From positions 1 to 8,950 of the forward strand of contig JABJGX010000074.1 of assembly GCA_018662075.1 (NCBI GenBank): a stretch of 8,950 nt of DNA, given 5' to 3'. The DNA is from Candidatus Peregrinibacteria bacterium. Its GTDB lineage: Bacteria; Patescibacteriota; Gracilibacteria; Peribacterales; Peribacteraceae. The position numbers and the translations under genes were made by a program. Numbering within the stretch: position 1 is the stretch's first letter; every line of letters begins with the position of its first letter. Of this stretch, positions 1 through 6,316 are shown one piece after another. Below the pieces are notes generated by a model. That model was given only the letters and a program-made list of their open reading frames with translations. It made no database searches and was not told where the DNA came from.

Positions 1-912
1 AAAGACTTACAAGAAGGACTGATCCGCTTTATTGGAGAACCAGAGACTAGACTCGAACAAGATGCTCTACGTCTACTGCGAGTGATTAGGTTTAGAGCAC
101 TCATAGACGGCCAGTATCATCCAGATACCTTCAAAGCATTACACGCAAAAGCAAAGAGTGTAGCAATACTATCTGGAGAACGAAGAGTTCGAGAGCTCCA
201 AAAGATACTACTAGGACCGCGTCCAGAAATCGCTTTTGAAGACCTTTGGGAGACAGATGTCATAGAGCACCTTATTCCAGAGCTTCATGCCTGCAAGGGC
301 GTTGCACAGCCAAATAGCGCCCACAAAGAAGGGGATGTATGGAACCACACAATGCAGGTTATTGCTTCATTTACTGAAGATCACGGTGCAGATACCAGAT
401 GGGCAGCGCTTCTTCATGACATTGGAAAGCCCGCAACATTTTCTATCGACGAAGAACGCATCAAATTTAACGAGCATGCTAAAAGGGGAGGGGAGATCGC
501 GTCTGCTATTTTCGATAGACTTCAGTTCTCTCGTAAACGAAATGATAAAATCTGTTGGATCATAGAACACCACATGATGATGGGAACATTTGAAACATTG
601 GATGACAGCAGAAAAGCTCATTGGTACTACCATCCGTGGTTCATAGAGCTGCTTCAGGTATTTTGGCTGGATATTGCAGGAACCACACCATCAGAATTCG
701 ATTTCTATGAAAGTATCATCAAAGACTACAACGCTTTCCTAGACTCAAACCCTCGTCCAAAGAAGGCTCTGCTATCTGGTGAAGACATTATGGAAGCACT
801 TGGCATAGAACCTGGCGTTGAAGTTGGTCGTATTCTCAAAGAGCTAGAAAAAGCACAGGTAGAGAAGACCGTTACAACAAAAGCAGAGGCGCTAGAGTTT
901 ATAAAGAAGTAG
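1..912 (+). CDS. cca: CCA-adding tRNA nucleotidyltransferase with HD domain, 5'-truncated by the window edge
   Basis: The enzyme adds or repairs the 3'-terminal CCA of tRNAs from CTP and ATP in the cytoplasm. The reading frame is open from base 1, so the gene starts upstream; 303 codons are visible, ending in TAG. The first ~35 residues are the end of the nucleotidyltransferase head and the start of the neck: GLIRFIGEPETRLEQDALR followed by LLRVIRF matches the family pattern of IR-x-G-x-P-x-x-R followed by E-x-D-x-L-R-x-x-R. The catalytic domain itself lies outside the window. An HD domain follows, with all metal ligands present in this partial numbering: His116 (VWNHT), His139-Asp140 (LLHDIGKP) and Asp224 (WLDIAG), plus a His190-His191 pair. 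This suggests the HD-containing bacterial type, which can also have phosphohydrolase activity. The GTG at base 82 is an internal Val codon, not the start. The gene converges on a tRNA gene one base beyond its stop. A plain poly(A) polymerase is the main alternative. Confidence 0.9.
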   Translation, partial: KDLQEGLIRFIGEPETRLEQDALRLLRVIRFRALIDGQYHPDTFKALHAKAKSVAILSGERRVRELQKILLGPRPEIAFEDLWETDVIEHLIPELHACKGVAQPNSAHKEGDVWNHTMQVIASFTEDHGADTRWAALLHDIGKPATFSIDEERIKFNEHAKRGGEIASAIFDRLQFSRKRNDKICWIIEHHMMMGTFETLDDSRKAHWYYHPWFIELLQVFWLDIAGTTPSEFDFYESIIKDYNAFLDSNPRPKKALLSGEDIMEALGIEPGVEVGRILKELEKAQVEKTVTTKAEALEFIKK

Positions 913-913
913 G

Positions 914-990
914 TGGTGCGCCAGGAGGGATTTGAACCCTCGACCTCCGGTTTATAAGTCCGGGGCTCTAACCAACTGAGCTACTGGCGC
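914..990 (-). tRNA. tRNA-Ile (anticodon UAU), CCA encoded
   Basis: The minus strand folds as a complete class I tRNA of 77 nt. The acceptor stem is GCGCCAG/CTGGCGC, the D stem GCTC/GAGC, and the T arm GAGGG-TTCAAAT-CCCTC. The variable loop is AGGTC, the discriminator is A at 917, and CCA is encoded at 916-914. The anticodon loop is CTTATAA, giving UAU at positions 34-36, which would read the isoleucine codon AUA. The anticodon stem has four good pairs and an A·A mismatch at 31-39, next to the loop. Most bacteria read AUA with a lysidine-modified CAU tRNA, so this anticodon is unusual. AUA codons are used in the window, for example at 103-105. The tRNA structure is certain; the isoleucine identity rests on the anticodon alone. 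Its 3' end lies one base from the stop of the convergent cca gene. Confidence 0.88.
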
Positions 991-999
991 ATTGAACAG

Positions 1000-1005
1000 A
1001 TTGTA
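1000..1005 (-). promoter_or_regulatory. Possible -10 element for the UAU tRNA
   Basis: On the minus strand TACAAT lies nine bases before the tRNA 5' end, a sensible distance for a tRNA promoter -10 box. No convincing -35 element is present at 16-18 bases upstream (the best is TGTCTA). Because rplI upstream ends in a terminator, the tRNA probably needs its own promoter. This call is weak. Confidence 0.3.
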
Positions 1006-1031
1006 TATCAGTGATGCGCGTATAGACATAC

Positions 1032-1059
1032 AAAAAAAGACGATCCGAGGACCGTCTTT
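1032..1059 (-). terminator. Intrinsic terminator of rplI
   Basis: Read on the minus strand, AAAGACG-GTC pairs with GAT-CGTCTTT around a CTCG tetraloop. This gives ten pairs including one G-U, and the stem runs directly into a run of seven T (bases 1038-1032). It sits 20 bases after the rplI stop. The same stem with the TTTATATATT that follows on the plus strand might weakly stop transcripts arriving from cca. Confidence 0.8.
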
Positions 1060-1079
1060 ATATATTCTTATGTAGGTGA

Positions 1080-1526
1080 TTACTTCTCTTCGCTAATAAC
1101 AACTGTAAGGTCTTCCTTAAGGCCTCCAACCTCAACGTTTGCTGTGAACTCTCCAATAGCCTTAATCTGCTCTGGAATAGAGATAGAAGCCTCATCGATC
1201 TCGATTGAGTGCTGATCTCTTAGAGTGTCTGCAATAAGCTGTTCTGTGATAGCTGCGTACAGCTTTCCAGTCTTTGTAGCTTTCTTTGCAAGGGTAATGC
1301 TCTTACCAGAAACTGCAGATGCTGCAGCTGCCTTAGAGTCTAGCTCTGTCTGTCTTTCGACAGCACGCTTACGGATAATCTCCGCGTAACGACGACGTAC
1401 TGTAGGTGTCGCAATCATTGCCTGACGGCGTGGAAGAAGGCAGTTTAGAGCGTATCCATCTCCTACGAGAAGTAGATCGTCTTTCTTGCCAATGCCTGGG
1501 ATATCTGTGAGGAGTAAAACTTCCAT
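1080..1526 (-). CDS. rplI: Large ribosomal subunit protein bL9
   Basis: L9 binds 23S rRNA at the base of the L1 stalk and reaches over the ribosome surface, helping to keep the reading frame. At 148 aa the length is normal. The N-terminal rRNA-binding domain (residues 1-45) shows the family pattern: VLLLTDIPGIGKKDDLLLV, then GDGYALNCLLPRRQA and a conserved Ala-Thr. A charged linking helix covers about 42-75 and the C-terminal domain about 76-148, with TGKLYAAIT (86-94). The gene stands alone between a promoter (1566-1594) and a terminator (1032-1059), without the rpsF, ssb or rpsR neighbours common elsewhere. The ATG at 1526 has only an A/T-rich leader before it and no Shine-Dalgarno sequence. 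Some Patescibacteria lineages are known to lack L9, so its presence here is a useful lineage marker. Confidence 0.96.
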   Translation of the reverse strand: MEVLLLTDIPGIGKKDDLLLVGDGYALNCLLPRRQAMIATPTVRRRYAEIIRKRAVERQTELDSKAAAASAVSGKSITLAKKATKTGKLYAAITEQLIADTLRDQHSIEIDEASISIPEQIKAIGEFTANVEVGGLKEDLTVVISEEK

Positions 1527-1565
1527 AATGATTTTTTATTAAATAGTAAACTTAAAAGCCGAGAG

Positions 1566-1594
1566 ATTTTAGGCAACTGAAGCCCTGACGTCAA
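1566..1594 (-). promoter_or_regulatory. Sigma70-type promoter of rplI
   Basis: On the minus strand the -35 box is TTGACG (1594-1589), followed by a 17-base spacer and the -10 box TAAAAT (1571-1566). Both boxes are near consensus with ideal spacing. The predicted transcript start near 1559 would leave a leader of about 33 bases before the rplI ATG. No ribosome binding site or stable leader structure is visible. Confidence 0.75.
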
Positions 1595-1663
1595 GGGTAA
1601 AGTTCTCTTCACACCACAAAAAGATGTAAAAAGCAACGTATTTGGCCCAAATAGGCTCATAAA

Positions 1664-3856
1664 TTACAATGAAGTGAAAATCCAAGGGAAAAATGACCAC
1701 CAGCTCTTTCCAGGCTTAAAGATCTTCTCTTCCTTTAAATACCAATTATGAATAGTAGTAAATCGGTCAGAGTGAAGACTCAGCGACTCAAGCTCTATAC
1801 CTTTAACTTCTTCATGATAGGCAAATGCGTATTGCGGACTATAGAGGAAGATAGCGGGAACATCTTCTTTCAGCACATCTTGAAGTTCACTGAGGGCGTC
1901 CAGGCGTTCTTTGTCGTCTCCTGTTTTACGAATGACTTCTAAAAGACCATCAGCAGCAATAGAAGAATACTGGCTAAGATTGTATGCATCGATACGTAAA
2001 TCGAACTTACTATCAGTTAACTTCTGAATCCCGGCACTGTGCCAGTACGGATAGCTATCCAAGTTGTCGAGAAGGGACTGACCAAAGAGCAACATATCGT
2101 ATTCACGAGACACGAGCTTGTCTTCGAACTCCTGTCTGTTCTTTGGGATCACGACACTCACATGCACTCCGAGCTTCCCCCATTCTTCTGCAATGAGGTT
2201 GGCAACCGTCTCATACTGGGGAGGACTAGGACTTGTCAGTAGTGTCAGTGAGAGTTTGTCATTATGAGAATTGATACGAATATCAAATGGGTCTGTGGTT
2301 AAACGACGACGCAAGTTTCCTTTCTCCATGTATAAGTCTGCAACAGTAATGCTTTTTTCAGGTTCTGTTTCTCCCTTTCGAGTCTGTATAAACATCTCAA
2401 GAAAGTCCTGTTCTATAGATGCACGTTTGTATGCCCTGTCATCTGCAGTACGCCAGACATAGAAAGAGTCGATAGGGGTTCCATCCTCCTCCTGAAGCCT
2501 CACAAGGTTGTCACCAATGACCAATGCTCCTGTTCCTCCATGTGTCGGAAGAGCTGCAATCCAGTGTTCTGGATTCTCTGGGTGCTCAGAAATAGGCAAT
2601 CCATTCAATGTAGACCCTATAGGAGCATCAACAATAGATCCTGTTACTGCAAGAATTGCCCCTGTATCAAGTAGTACTATCGGAGATATTTGGAGTGCTC
2701 CGAAAGTATTTGCCTCATGCTTTTCAAGAAGTCTTTGCAGGCGAACTTTCTCGGGAAGGTTCCAATCCGACTCGAAGAATGCACCTTGTGCAGCTTCTGG
2801 GTCGTACTGATAACGCCAGTCTGTAAGATCGAGCTCTAGAAGGGGAGTATCAACAACCAAGATTTCATTAATAGTATCAACAATGCGTTGCTTGTCTGTT
2901 GCCTTCTGAAGGCCTATACGAAGGTTTTTATCCTGGAGAATTGTCTTATCAAGGTTAAAGAACAATGCGACGTACTGTGGCAATGCGTATTGTTCTGCTT
3001 TAAACCGACGAGGAATAAGGTTATCGCCAGCTTCGTCCTGAGGAACATTTCGAACTGCATCGAGGTTCCGAATATCTGAAAGGAGAGTGGAATAATCTGG
3101 GAAAATGCGGAAGATCACCTGGTTTAACCGGTGGTCTGGTGACATTTGTCGTTCGAATCTTTCAAGAGTGATCTCTGTTGAGAGTTCTGTCTGTACCAAG
3201 CTCTTAAATGCATATGGGCCAGCACCTATAGGATGAAAGGCAAAGTCTAGTACTTGGTCGAACTTTGAAACCGGCACTCCTTCAAATGGACGAGCAGGCA
3301 TCAGTCCGAGTGTTAAGTTGCTCGCAAAAAAGCTATATGGCTCCTCTAGTCGGAACTGCACTGTTCGATCGTCAATCTTATCCAGTGTCACACCTAGGAA
3401 GTTCTGCCTAAGGATTTGGTTTGGAAACTTGATGTCTTGAATAGATTCATACGTAAACAAAATATCATCTGATGTAACTGGATGAGGATTTTCAACGGTA
3501 TGGTCATGCCATACAAGTCCTTCTTTCAGCTTTACAGTATACGTCTGACCCTCGTTACTGACCCGAAGTGTCGCAAGGTCTTCTTTAATCTTCTTTGCAA
3601 CAGGGTCGTACTTTAATAGCCCTGAAAAGACTAAAGACACAATGTCTCTGTTCACATCATTCGTAACCGTAAACCACGGCACAAGAGGCTGCATACTTCC
3701 AACAGAGCCTTCTATATATGTACCACCTTCAGATGGGACAACGACAGTATTTGCAATATGAAACTTACGCGTAAGAATAAGAAGGGTAATCAGAAAAACA
3801 AAGGCAGACAAAGCGAGCAATTTTCTATGCCCTATGCGTTTTAGTTTCATATTCAC
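1664..3856 (-). CDS. Membrane-anchored ABC-type peptide solute-binding protein (SBP_bac_5 family) with an extra internal domain
   Basis: This is a DppA/OppA-like receptor that would bind oligopeptides or a similar ligand outside the membrane. At 730 aa it is longer than the usual 500-550. Residues 11-30 form one hydrophobic helix after a basic start, with no lipobox cysteine, so it looks like an uncleaved signal anchor. Family features follow in order: LVPWFTVTNDVNRDIVSLVF (58-77), SGLLKYDP (78-85), YTVKLKEGLVWHD (106-118), the conserved P-x-T-x-x-D-I-x-x-T-x-E block (126-137) and GAGPYAFKSL (211-220). The fold resumes at LSLTLLTS (535-542). Residues of about 370-530 do not fit the family and resemble an inserted beta-rich domain. 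The start is GTG at 3856, with an in-frame ATG six bases later; neither has a Shine-Dalgarno sequence. It lies 15 bases after secG, probably in the same transcript. No permease or ATPase gene is nearby, so the ligand is unknown. Confidence 0.85.
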   Translation of the reverse strand: MNMKLKRIGHRKLLALSAFVFLITLLILTRKFHIANTVVVPSEGGTYIEGSVGSMQPLVPWFTVTNDVNRDIVSLVFSGLLKYDPVAKKIKEDLATLRVSNEGQTYTVKLKEGLVWHDHTVENPHPVTSDDILFTYESIQDIKFPNQILRQNFLGVTLDKIDDRTVQFRLEEPYSFFASNLTLGLMPARPFEGVPVSKFDQVLDFAFHPIGAGPYAFKSLVQTELSTEITLERFERQMSPDHRLNQVIFRIFPDYSTLLSDIRNLDAVRNVPQDEAGDNLIPRRFKAEQYALPQYVALFFNLDKTILQDKNLRIGLQKATDKQRIVDTINEILVVDTPLLELDLTDWRYQYDPEAAQGAFFESDWNLPEKVRLQRLLEKHEANTFGALQISPIVLLDTGAILAVTGSIVDAPIGSTLNGLPISEHPENPEHWIAALPTHGGTGALVIGDNLVRLQEEDGTPIDSFYVWRTADDRAYKRASIEQDFLEMFIQTRKGETEPEKSITVADLYMEKGNLRRRLTTDPFDIRINSHNDKLSLTLLTSPSPPQYETVANLIAEEWGKLGVHVSVVIPKNRQEFEDKLVSREYDMLLFGQSLLDNLDSYPYWHSAGIQKLTDSKFDLRIDAYNLSQYSSIAADGLLEVIRKTGDDKERLDALSELQDVLKEDVPAIFLYSPQYAFAYHEEVKGIELESLSLHSDRFTTIHNWYLKEEKIFKPGKSWWSFFPWIFTSL

Positions 3857-3871
3857 GGGAACAGTATACCA

Positions 3872-4084
3872 CTAATACACGTACCAACGAATAATTGAGA
3901 GTGCAAAAAATGCAACGCTCAAGTAGATGGATGCTTTGTAGATTAGCTTTTCAGCACCTCTTCTTTGGACAACGTTTGTTGTTCCAGATCCACCGAATGT
4001 AGCTGAAAGACCAGATGCTCGTGACTGCATAACGATTGTTATAATCAGGAGGATAGCGATGATGGAGTGTAGGATTTCTAGCAT
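3872..4084 (-). CDS. secG: Preprotein translocase subunit SecG
   Basis: SecG is the small accessory subunit of the SecYEG channel in the cytoplasmic membrane. The chosen ATG at 4084 gives 70 aa, a normal length. Two hydrophobic helices (about 4-20 and 50-68) flank the family's polar loop. That loop includes VMQSRASGLSATFGGSG and ends near NVVQRRGAEK, matching the typical Q-x-x-x-x-x-G-L-x-x-x-F-G-G pattern. An upstream in-frame ATG at 4102 would add six residues and is possible. The frame stays open to 4210, but that extension translates the palindromic repeats and has no family similarity. No ribosome binding site is evident. tRNA-Val lies upstream on the same strand with the repeat cluster between, and the solute-binding protein gene follows after 15 bases. 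Confidence 0.93.
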   Translation of the reverse strand: MLEILHSIIAILLIITIVMQSRASGLSATFGGSGTTNVVQRRGAEKLIYKASIYLSVAFFALSIIRWYVY

Positions 4085-4117
4085 AATAGTGATTGTGTAC
4101 ATTGGTATTAGATGGCT

Positions 4118-4240
4118 TGCCACGCGTAGCTTAGCAAGCAAGTGTGTTATAGCCCCACTACGCCAAGGCTTCGCGGGGCACACTTCGCTAAGCGAAGTGT
4201 GGCGTGCCACGCGTAGCTCTCAATAGAGAGCGAAGTGTGG
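4118..4240. repeat. Cluster of GC-rich palindromic repeats between tRNA-Val and secG
   Basis: Two 14-base copies of TGCCACGCGTAGCT lie at 4118-4131 and 4205-4218. Two 12-base copies of AGCGAAGTGTGG lie at 4191-4202 and 4229-4240. At 4179-4201 an 11-bp inverted repeat, CACACTTCGCT and its complement, flanks a single A. At 4207-4240 a longer imperfect hairpin has GCTCTC/GAGAGC around AATA as its upper stem and CCAC..GTGG at its foot. GCCCC and GGGGC at 4152-4179 can also pair. The block is much richer in GC than its surroundings. It has no T run that would make it an intrinsic terminator. The rightmost copy ends in TGG, which on the minus strand is the encoded CCA of tRNA-Val. Its role is unknown: a REP-like dispersed element or an RNA-processing or stability structure are both possible. 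Confidence 0.8.
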
Positions 4241-4315
4241 TGGGCGCAGAGGGAGTCGAACCCCCGACCCTCTCGGTGTAAACGAGATGCTCTAGACCAA
4301 CTGAGCTATGCGCCC
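4238..4315 (-). tRNA. tRNA-Val (anticodon UAC), CCA encoded
   Basis: The minus strand gives a full cloverleaf of 78 nt. The acceptor is GGGCGCA/TGCGCCC, the D arm GCTC-AGTTGGTCTA-GAGC, and the anticodon arm TCTCG-TTTACAC-CGAGA with anticodon UAC. The variable loop is GGGTC and the T arm GGGGG-TTCGACT-CCCTC with one G-U pair. The discriminator A is at 4241 and CCA at 4240-4238. The CCA bases are also the end of the palindromic repeat that follows, so they may have arrived with the repeat rather than been kept by selection on the tRNA. Confidence 0.96.
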
Positions 4316-4326
4316 GAAGTGGACAT

Positions 4327-4354
4327 ATAATACTAATATCTAGCCAAAATTCAA
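4327..4354 (-). promoter_or_regulatory. Likely promoter of tRNA-Val and possibly of secG and the binding-protein gene
   Basis: On the minus strand TTGAAT (4354-4349), a 16-base spacer and TATTAT (4332-4327) lie 11 bases before the tRNA 5' end. No clear promoter was found between the tRNA and secG, so the same start may serve the two genes downstream. Confidence 0.5.
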
Positions 4355-4395
4355 CAATTTCCACTAAATAGGGGGATTTGGAGTGTTTGATATAC

Positions 4396-4424
4396 TTGAC
4401 ATATATTCATATAATCATTATAGT
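4396..4424 (+). promoter_or_regulatory. Strong sigma70-type promoter of the DUF11 surface-protein gene
   Basis: A perfect -35 box TTGACA (4396-4401), a 17-base spacer and TATAGT (4419-4424) predict transcription from about 4431. That is 16 bases before the ATG at 4447. The open frame extends upstream to 4378, but that part lies across and before the promoter, so it cannot be translated from this transcript. The promoter therefore decides the start of the gene. Confidence 0.75.
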
Positions 4425-4446
4425 CATATCCTTTTTGTTACCCACT

Positions 4447-6243
4447 ATGAATATGAGTATTGCTTGTTGCACGTCTAGAACACGAATGCTTGGACTCCTG
4501 AGTCTTAGCGCCCTCATCGTAACTATGCTTCATAGTATAGTGGCAGAACTCCCAACGGAGTCTGTATCTGCTGTATTCACTGAATGCGCAGATGGTATCG
4601 ATAATGACCATGATGGTCTGACAGACTACCCACAAGACCCACAGTGTCTTTCACTTCATGATGACAGTGAAGGTCCAACTGGTCGTGGACTATTTGTATC
4701 TGTTAGCGACGGTCTAACAACTGTTGCCCCTAACGGACACATGACATACACCGTTTCTCTTCGCACAGAACGTGAAGAGCCAATGGTTGTTGATGTCTTC
4801 TTCCAAATGCCACACCAGACAAACTTCCTCAATGCATCAGACGGAGGAGACAAGAATGAAGAAATTATCGTATGGAGAAACGTATCTGTTTATCCAGGTA
4901 AACTTCGACCACTCTACGTAAATGTAAACGTAACTCCTCATGCCAAAGAAAATCTTCTCCTTGTTGCAGAGGCTGCTTCTGAAGGAGAAAAGTCTACAGA
5001 CACAACACGTGTAGAACTAAGCGAGTCAGATAGAGTTCACGAACTACCAAAGATGAAAGTATCTGTAACTGACGGACTAAAGTACGCACAACCAGGTGAA
5101 GTACTAAACTACGTTGTTGCAGTAAGAAACCCTACAAACGAGGAACGAACAGTAGACTTGCGACTGCAGATTCCTACAGATACAGATGTCGAGTACGTTT
5201 CTGGAGACCACACAAGTAACCGTCAAGCGATCACTTGGAGCGACCAGAAGATTGGACCACTTGGTTCACGTGAGTACAAAGTAACAGTACGAATCGACCA
5301 CAACGCAGAAGAGTTCTACATGATCCGTACACACGCATCAGTAGGAGCTGCAAAGGCAACAGATACGACATCTGTTCATACTGGAATACTTCCTACATCT
5401 ATTCTTGTATCAACGACAGACGGACTAGACCAGATCGTTCCAGGAGCTCTTGTAACATACGATATCGCAGTCGATAACGTATCAAACCAGCTCGCTACAG
5501 AAGTAGACGTAAATAATGCATTGCCTAACCACCTAGAGTTCGTAGACGCTTCTGAAGGAGGATACTGGACAGGTAAGAACGTACGATGGGAAGGTCTCAC
5601 AGTTGCCCCTAACGGAAACAGAATGCTCAGAGTAACTGGACGTGTCCGAAGTGATGCACCACTTGGTGAGCGTCTTCGAAACACAGTATCTGTTAACGAC
5701 TTCGAAGCTGTCGACTACACTCACGTAGGAGACACTATTGCAGGCGCTGGGCTTACTCAGCCAGGAAACGTGCTTATCACAAAGCGTGCAGACAGAAGCG
5801 AAGTACAACCAGGTGACACAGTGTCATACACTGTATCTCTTAGAAATACGACTGATAAGACACTCCACAACATTCTTGTCGAAGACAAGATGGACTCACC
5901 ACATGTACGTATTACCAATGCTAACTCTGGTCTATCTGATGGAACAAACGTTTCATGGATGATCGATTCACTTGCTCCTGGTCAGGACTGGTCTATGACA
6001 TACGATGCTCAGATTGACTACCGTGCTCCACACGGAGTAACAGTACCAAACGTTGTAACCGTAAGCGGAGACGGAATGGAAACAATCTCTCTTACAGAGC
6101 GTATCTACACTTCAGAAATTGGAGTGATCTCTAACTTGCCACCAACAGGGGCAGCATTCGACGCTCTATTCCTAGGCCTTACAGGACTCCTTGGAGCAGG
6201 TCAGACACTTGCACAGAGACGAAAGCTACTAAAACTTGTATAG
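4447..6243 (+). CDS. Secreted DUF11-repeat surface protein with LPPTG cell-wall sorting signal
   Basis: The protein is 598 aa from the ATG at 4447, chosen because the promoter lies just before it. A basic N-terminus and a hydrophobic stretch (about 14-30) form a signal peptide or anchor. An Asp-rich segment between Cys47 and Cys67 (CADGIDNDHDGLTDYPQDPQ, then C) resembles calcium-binding loops seen in bacterial surface proteins. Four DUF11-type beta-sandwich repeats follow at about 82-189, 203-309, 317-427 and 441-553, sharing a DGL..PG..V.Y.V pattern near their starts and N-x-x-x-V-x strands near their ends. The C-terminus is a sorting signal: LPPTG (564-568), a hydrophobic stretch (about 570-589) and a basic tail with QRRK. 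From family knowledge, a sortase would cut in LPPTG and link the protein to the envelope. Adhesion or a surface layer is an inferred role. It is transcribed alone, opposite in strand to both neighbours. Confidence 0.88.
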   Translation: MNMSIACCTSRTRMLGLLSLSALIVTMLHSIVAELPTESVSAVFTECADGIDNDHDGLTDYPQDPQCLSLHDDSEGPTGRGLFVSVSDGLTTVAPNGHMTYTVSLRTEREEPMVVDVFFQMPHQTNFLNASDGGDKNEEIIVWRNVSVYPGKLRPLYVNVNVTPHAKENLLLVAEAASEGEKSTDTTRVELSESDRVHELPKMKVSVTDGLKYAQPGEVLNYVVAVRNPTNEERTVDLRLQIPTDTDVEYVSGDHTSNRQAITWSDQKIGPLGSREYKVTVRIDHNAEEFYMIRTHASVGAAKATDTTSVHTGILPTSILVSTTDGLDQIVPGALVTYDIAVDNVSNQLATEVDVNNALPNHLEFVDASEGGYWTGKNVRWEGLTVAPNGNRMLRVTGRVRSDAPLGERLRNTVSVNDFEAVDYTHVGDTIAGAGLTQPGNVLITKRADRSEVQPGDTVSYTVSLRNTTDKTLHNILVEDKMDSPHVRITNANSGLSDGTNVSWMIDSLAPGQDWSMTYDAQIDYRAPHGVTVPNVVTVSGDGMETISLTERIYTSEIGVISNLPPTGAAFDALFLGLTGLLGAGQTLAQRRKLLKLV

Positions 6244-6250
6244 AAGACTG

Positions 6251-6292
6251 AAAAGAAAACGAGGACTGCGAGGATATTCCTCGTAGTCCTCG
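6251..6292 (-). terminator. Shared hairpin terminator between convergent genes
   Basis: The arms 6260-6273 and 6279-6292 form 14 consecutive pairs, one of them G-U on the plus-strand RNA, around the five-base loop ATATT. On the minus strand the stem is followed by TTTTCTTTT (6259-6251), making it a good intrinsic terminator for the rpsP-side operon, 24 bases after its last stop. On the plus strand it begins 16 bases after the surface-protein stop but lacks a T run, so there it may act mainly as a 3'-end stabilising hairpin. Confidence 0.75.
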
Positions 6293-6316
6293 CAGTCATT
6301 GTAGTCCTGTGGTCAA

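Noticed and set aside
82..84. GTG as the start of the CCA-adding enzyme
   Set aside because: The frame is open to base 1 and the upstream residues match the family, so this GTG is an internal Val codon.
1640..1652. ATTTGGCCCAAAT palindrome after the binding-protein stop, a possible terminator
   Set aside because: The stem is only five or six pairs, mostly A-T, and the T runs are seven or more bases away, so it is too weak to call.
1463..1660. Minus-strand open frame upstream of and overlapping rplI
   Set aside because: It runs across the rplI promoter and into the rplI start in another frame, with no similarity to a known protein.
4085..4210. A 42-residue N-terminal extension of SecG in the same frame
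   Set aside because: It translates the palindromic repeats, has no SecG similarity, and the ATG at 4084 gives the normal 70-aa protein.
4118..4240. A short CRISPR array
   Set aside because: The repeats are 12-14 bases, palindromic and irregularly spaced with no equal spacers, and no cas genes are present.
4723..5616. A 15-base exact repeat GTTGCCCCTAACGGA at 4723-4737 and 5602-5616
   Set aside because: Both encode Val-Ala-Pro-Asn-Gly, but at non-equivalent positions of DUF11 repeats; shared codon choice explains it without a mobile or regulatory repeat.
4447..6243. UGA read as glycine, as in Gracilibacteria and Absconditabacteria
   Set aside because: All genes are intact in the standard code with no in-frame TGA, and glycines appear as ordinary GGN codons.
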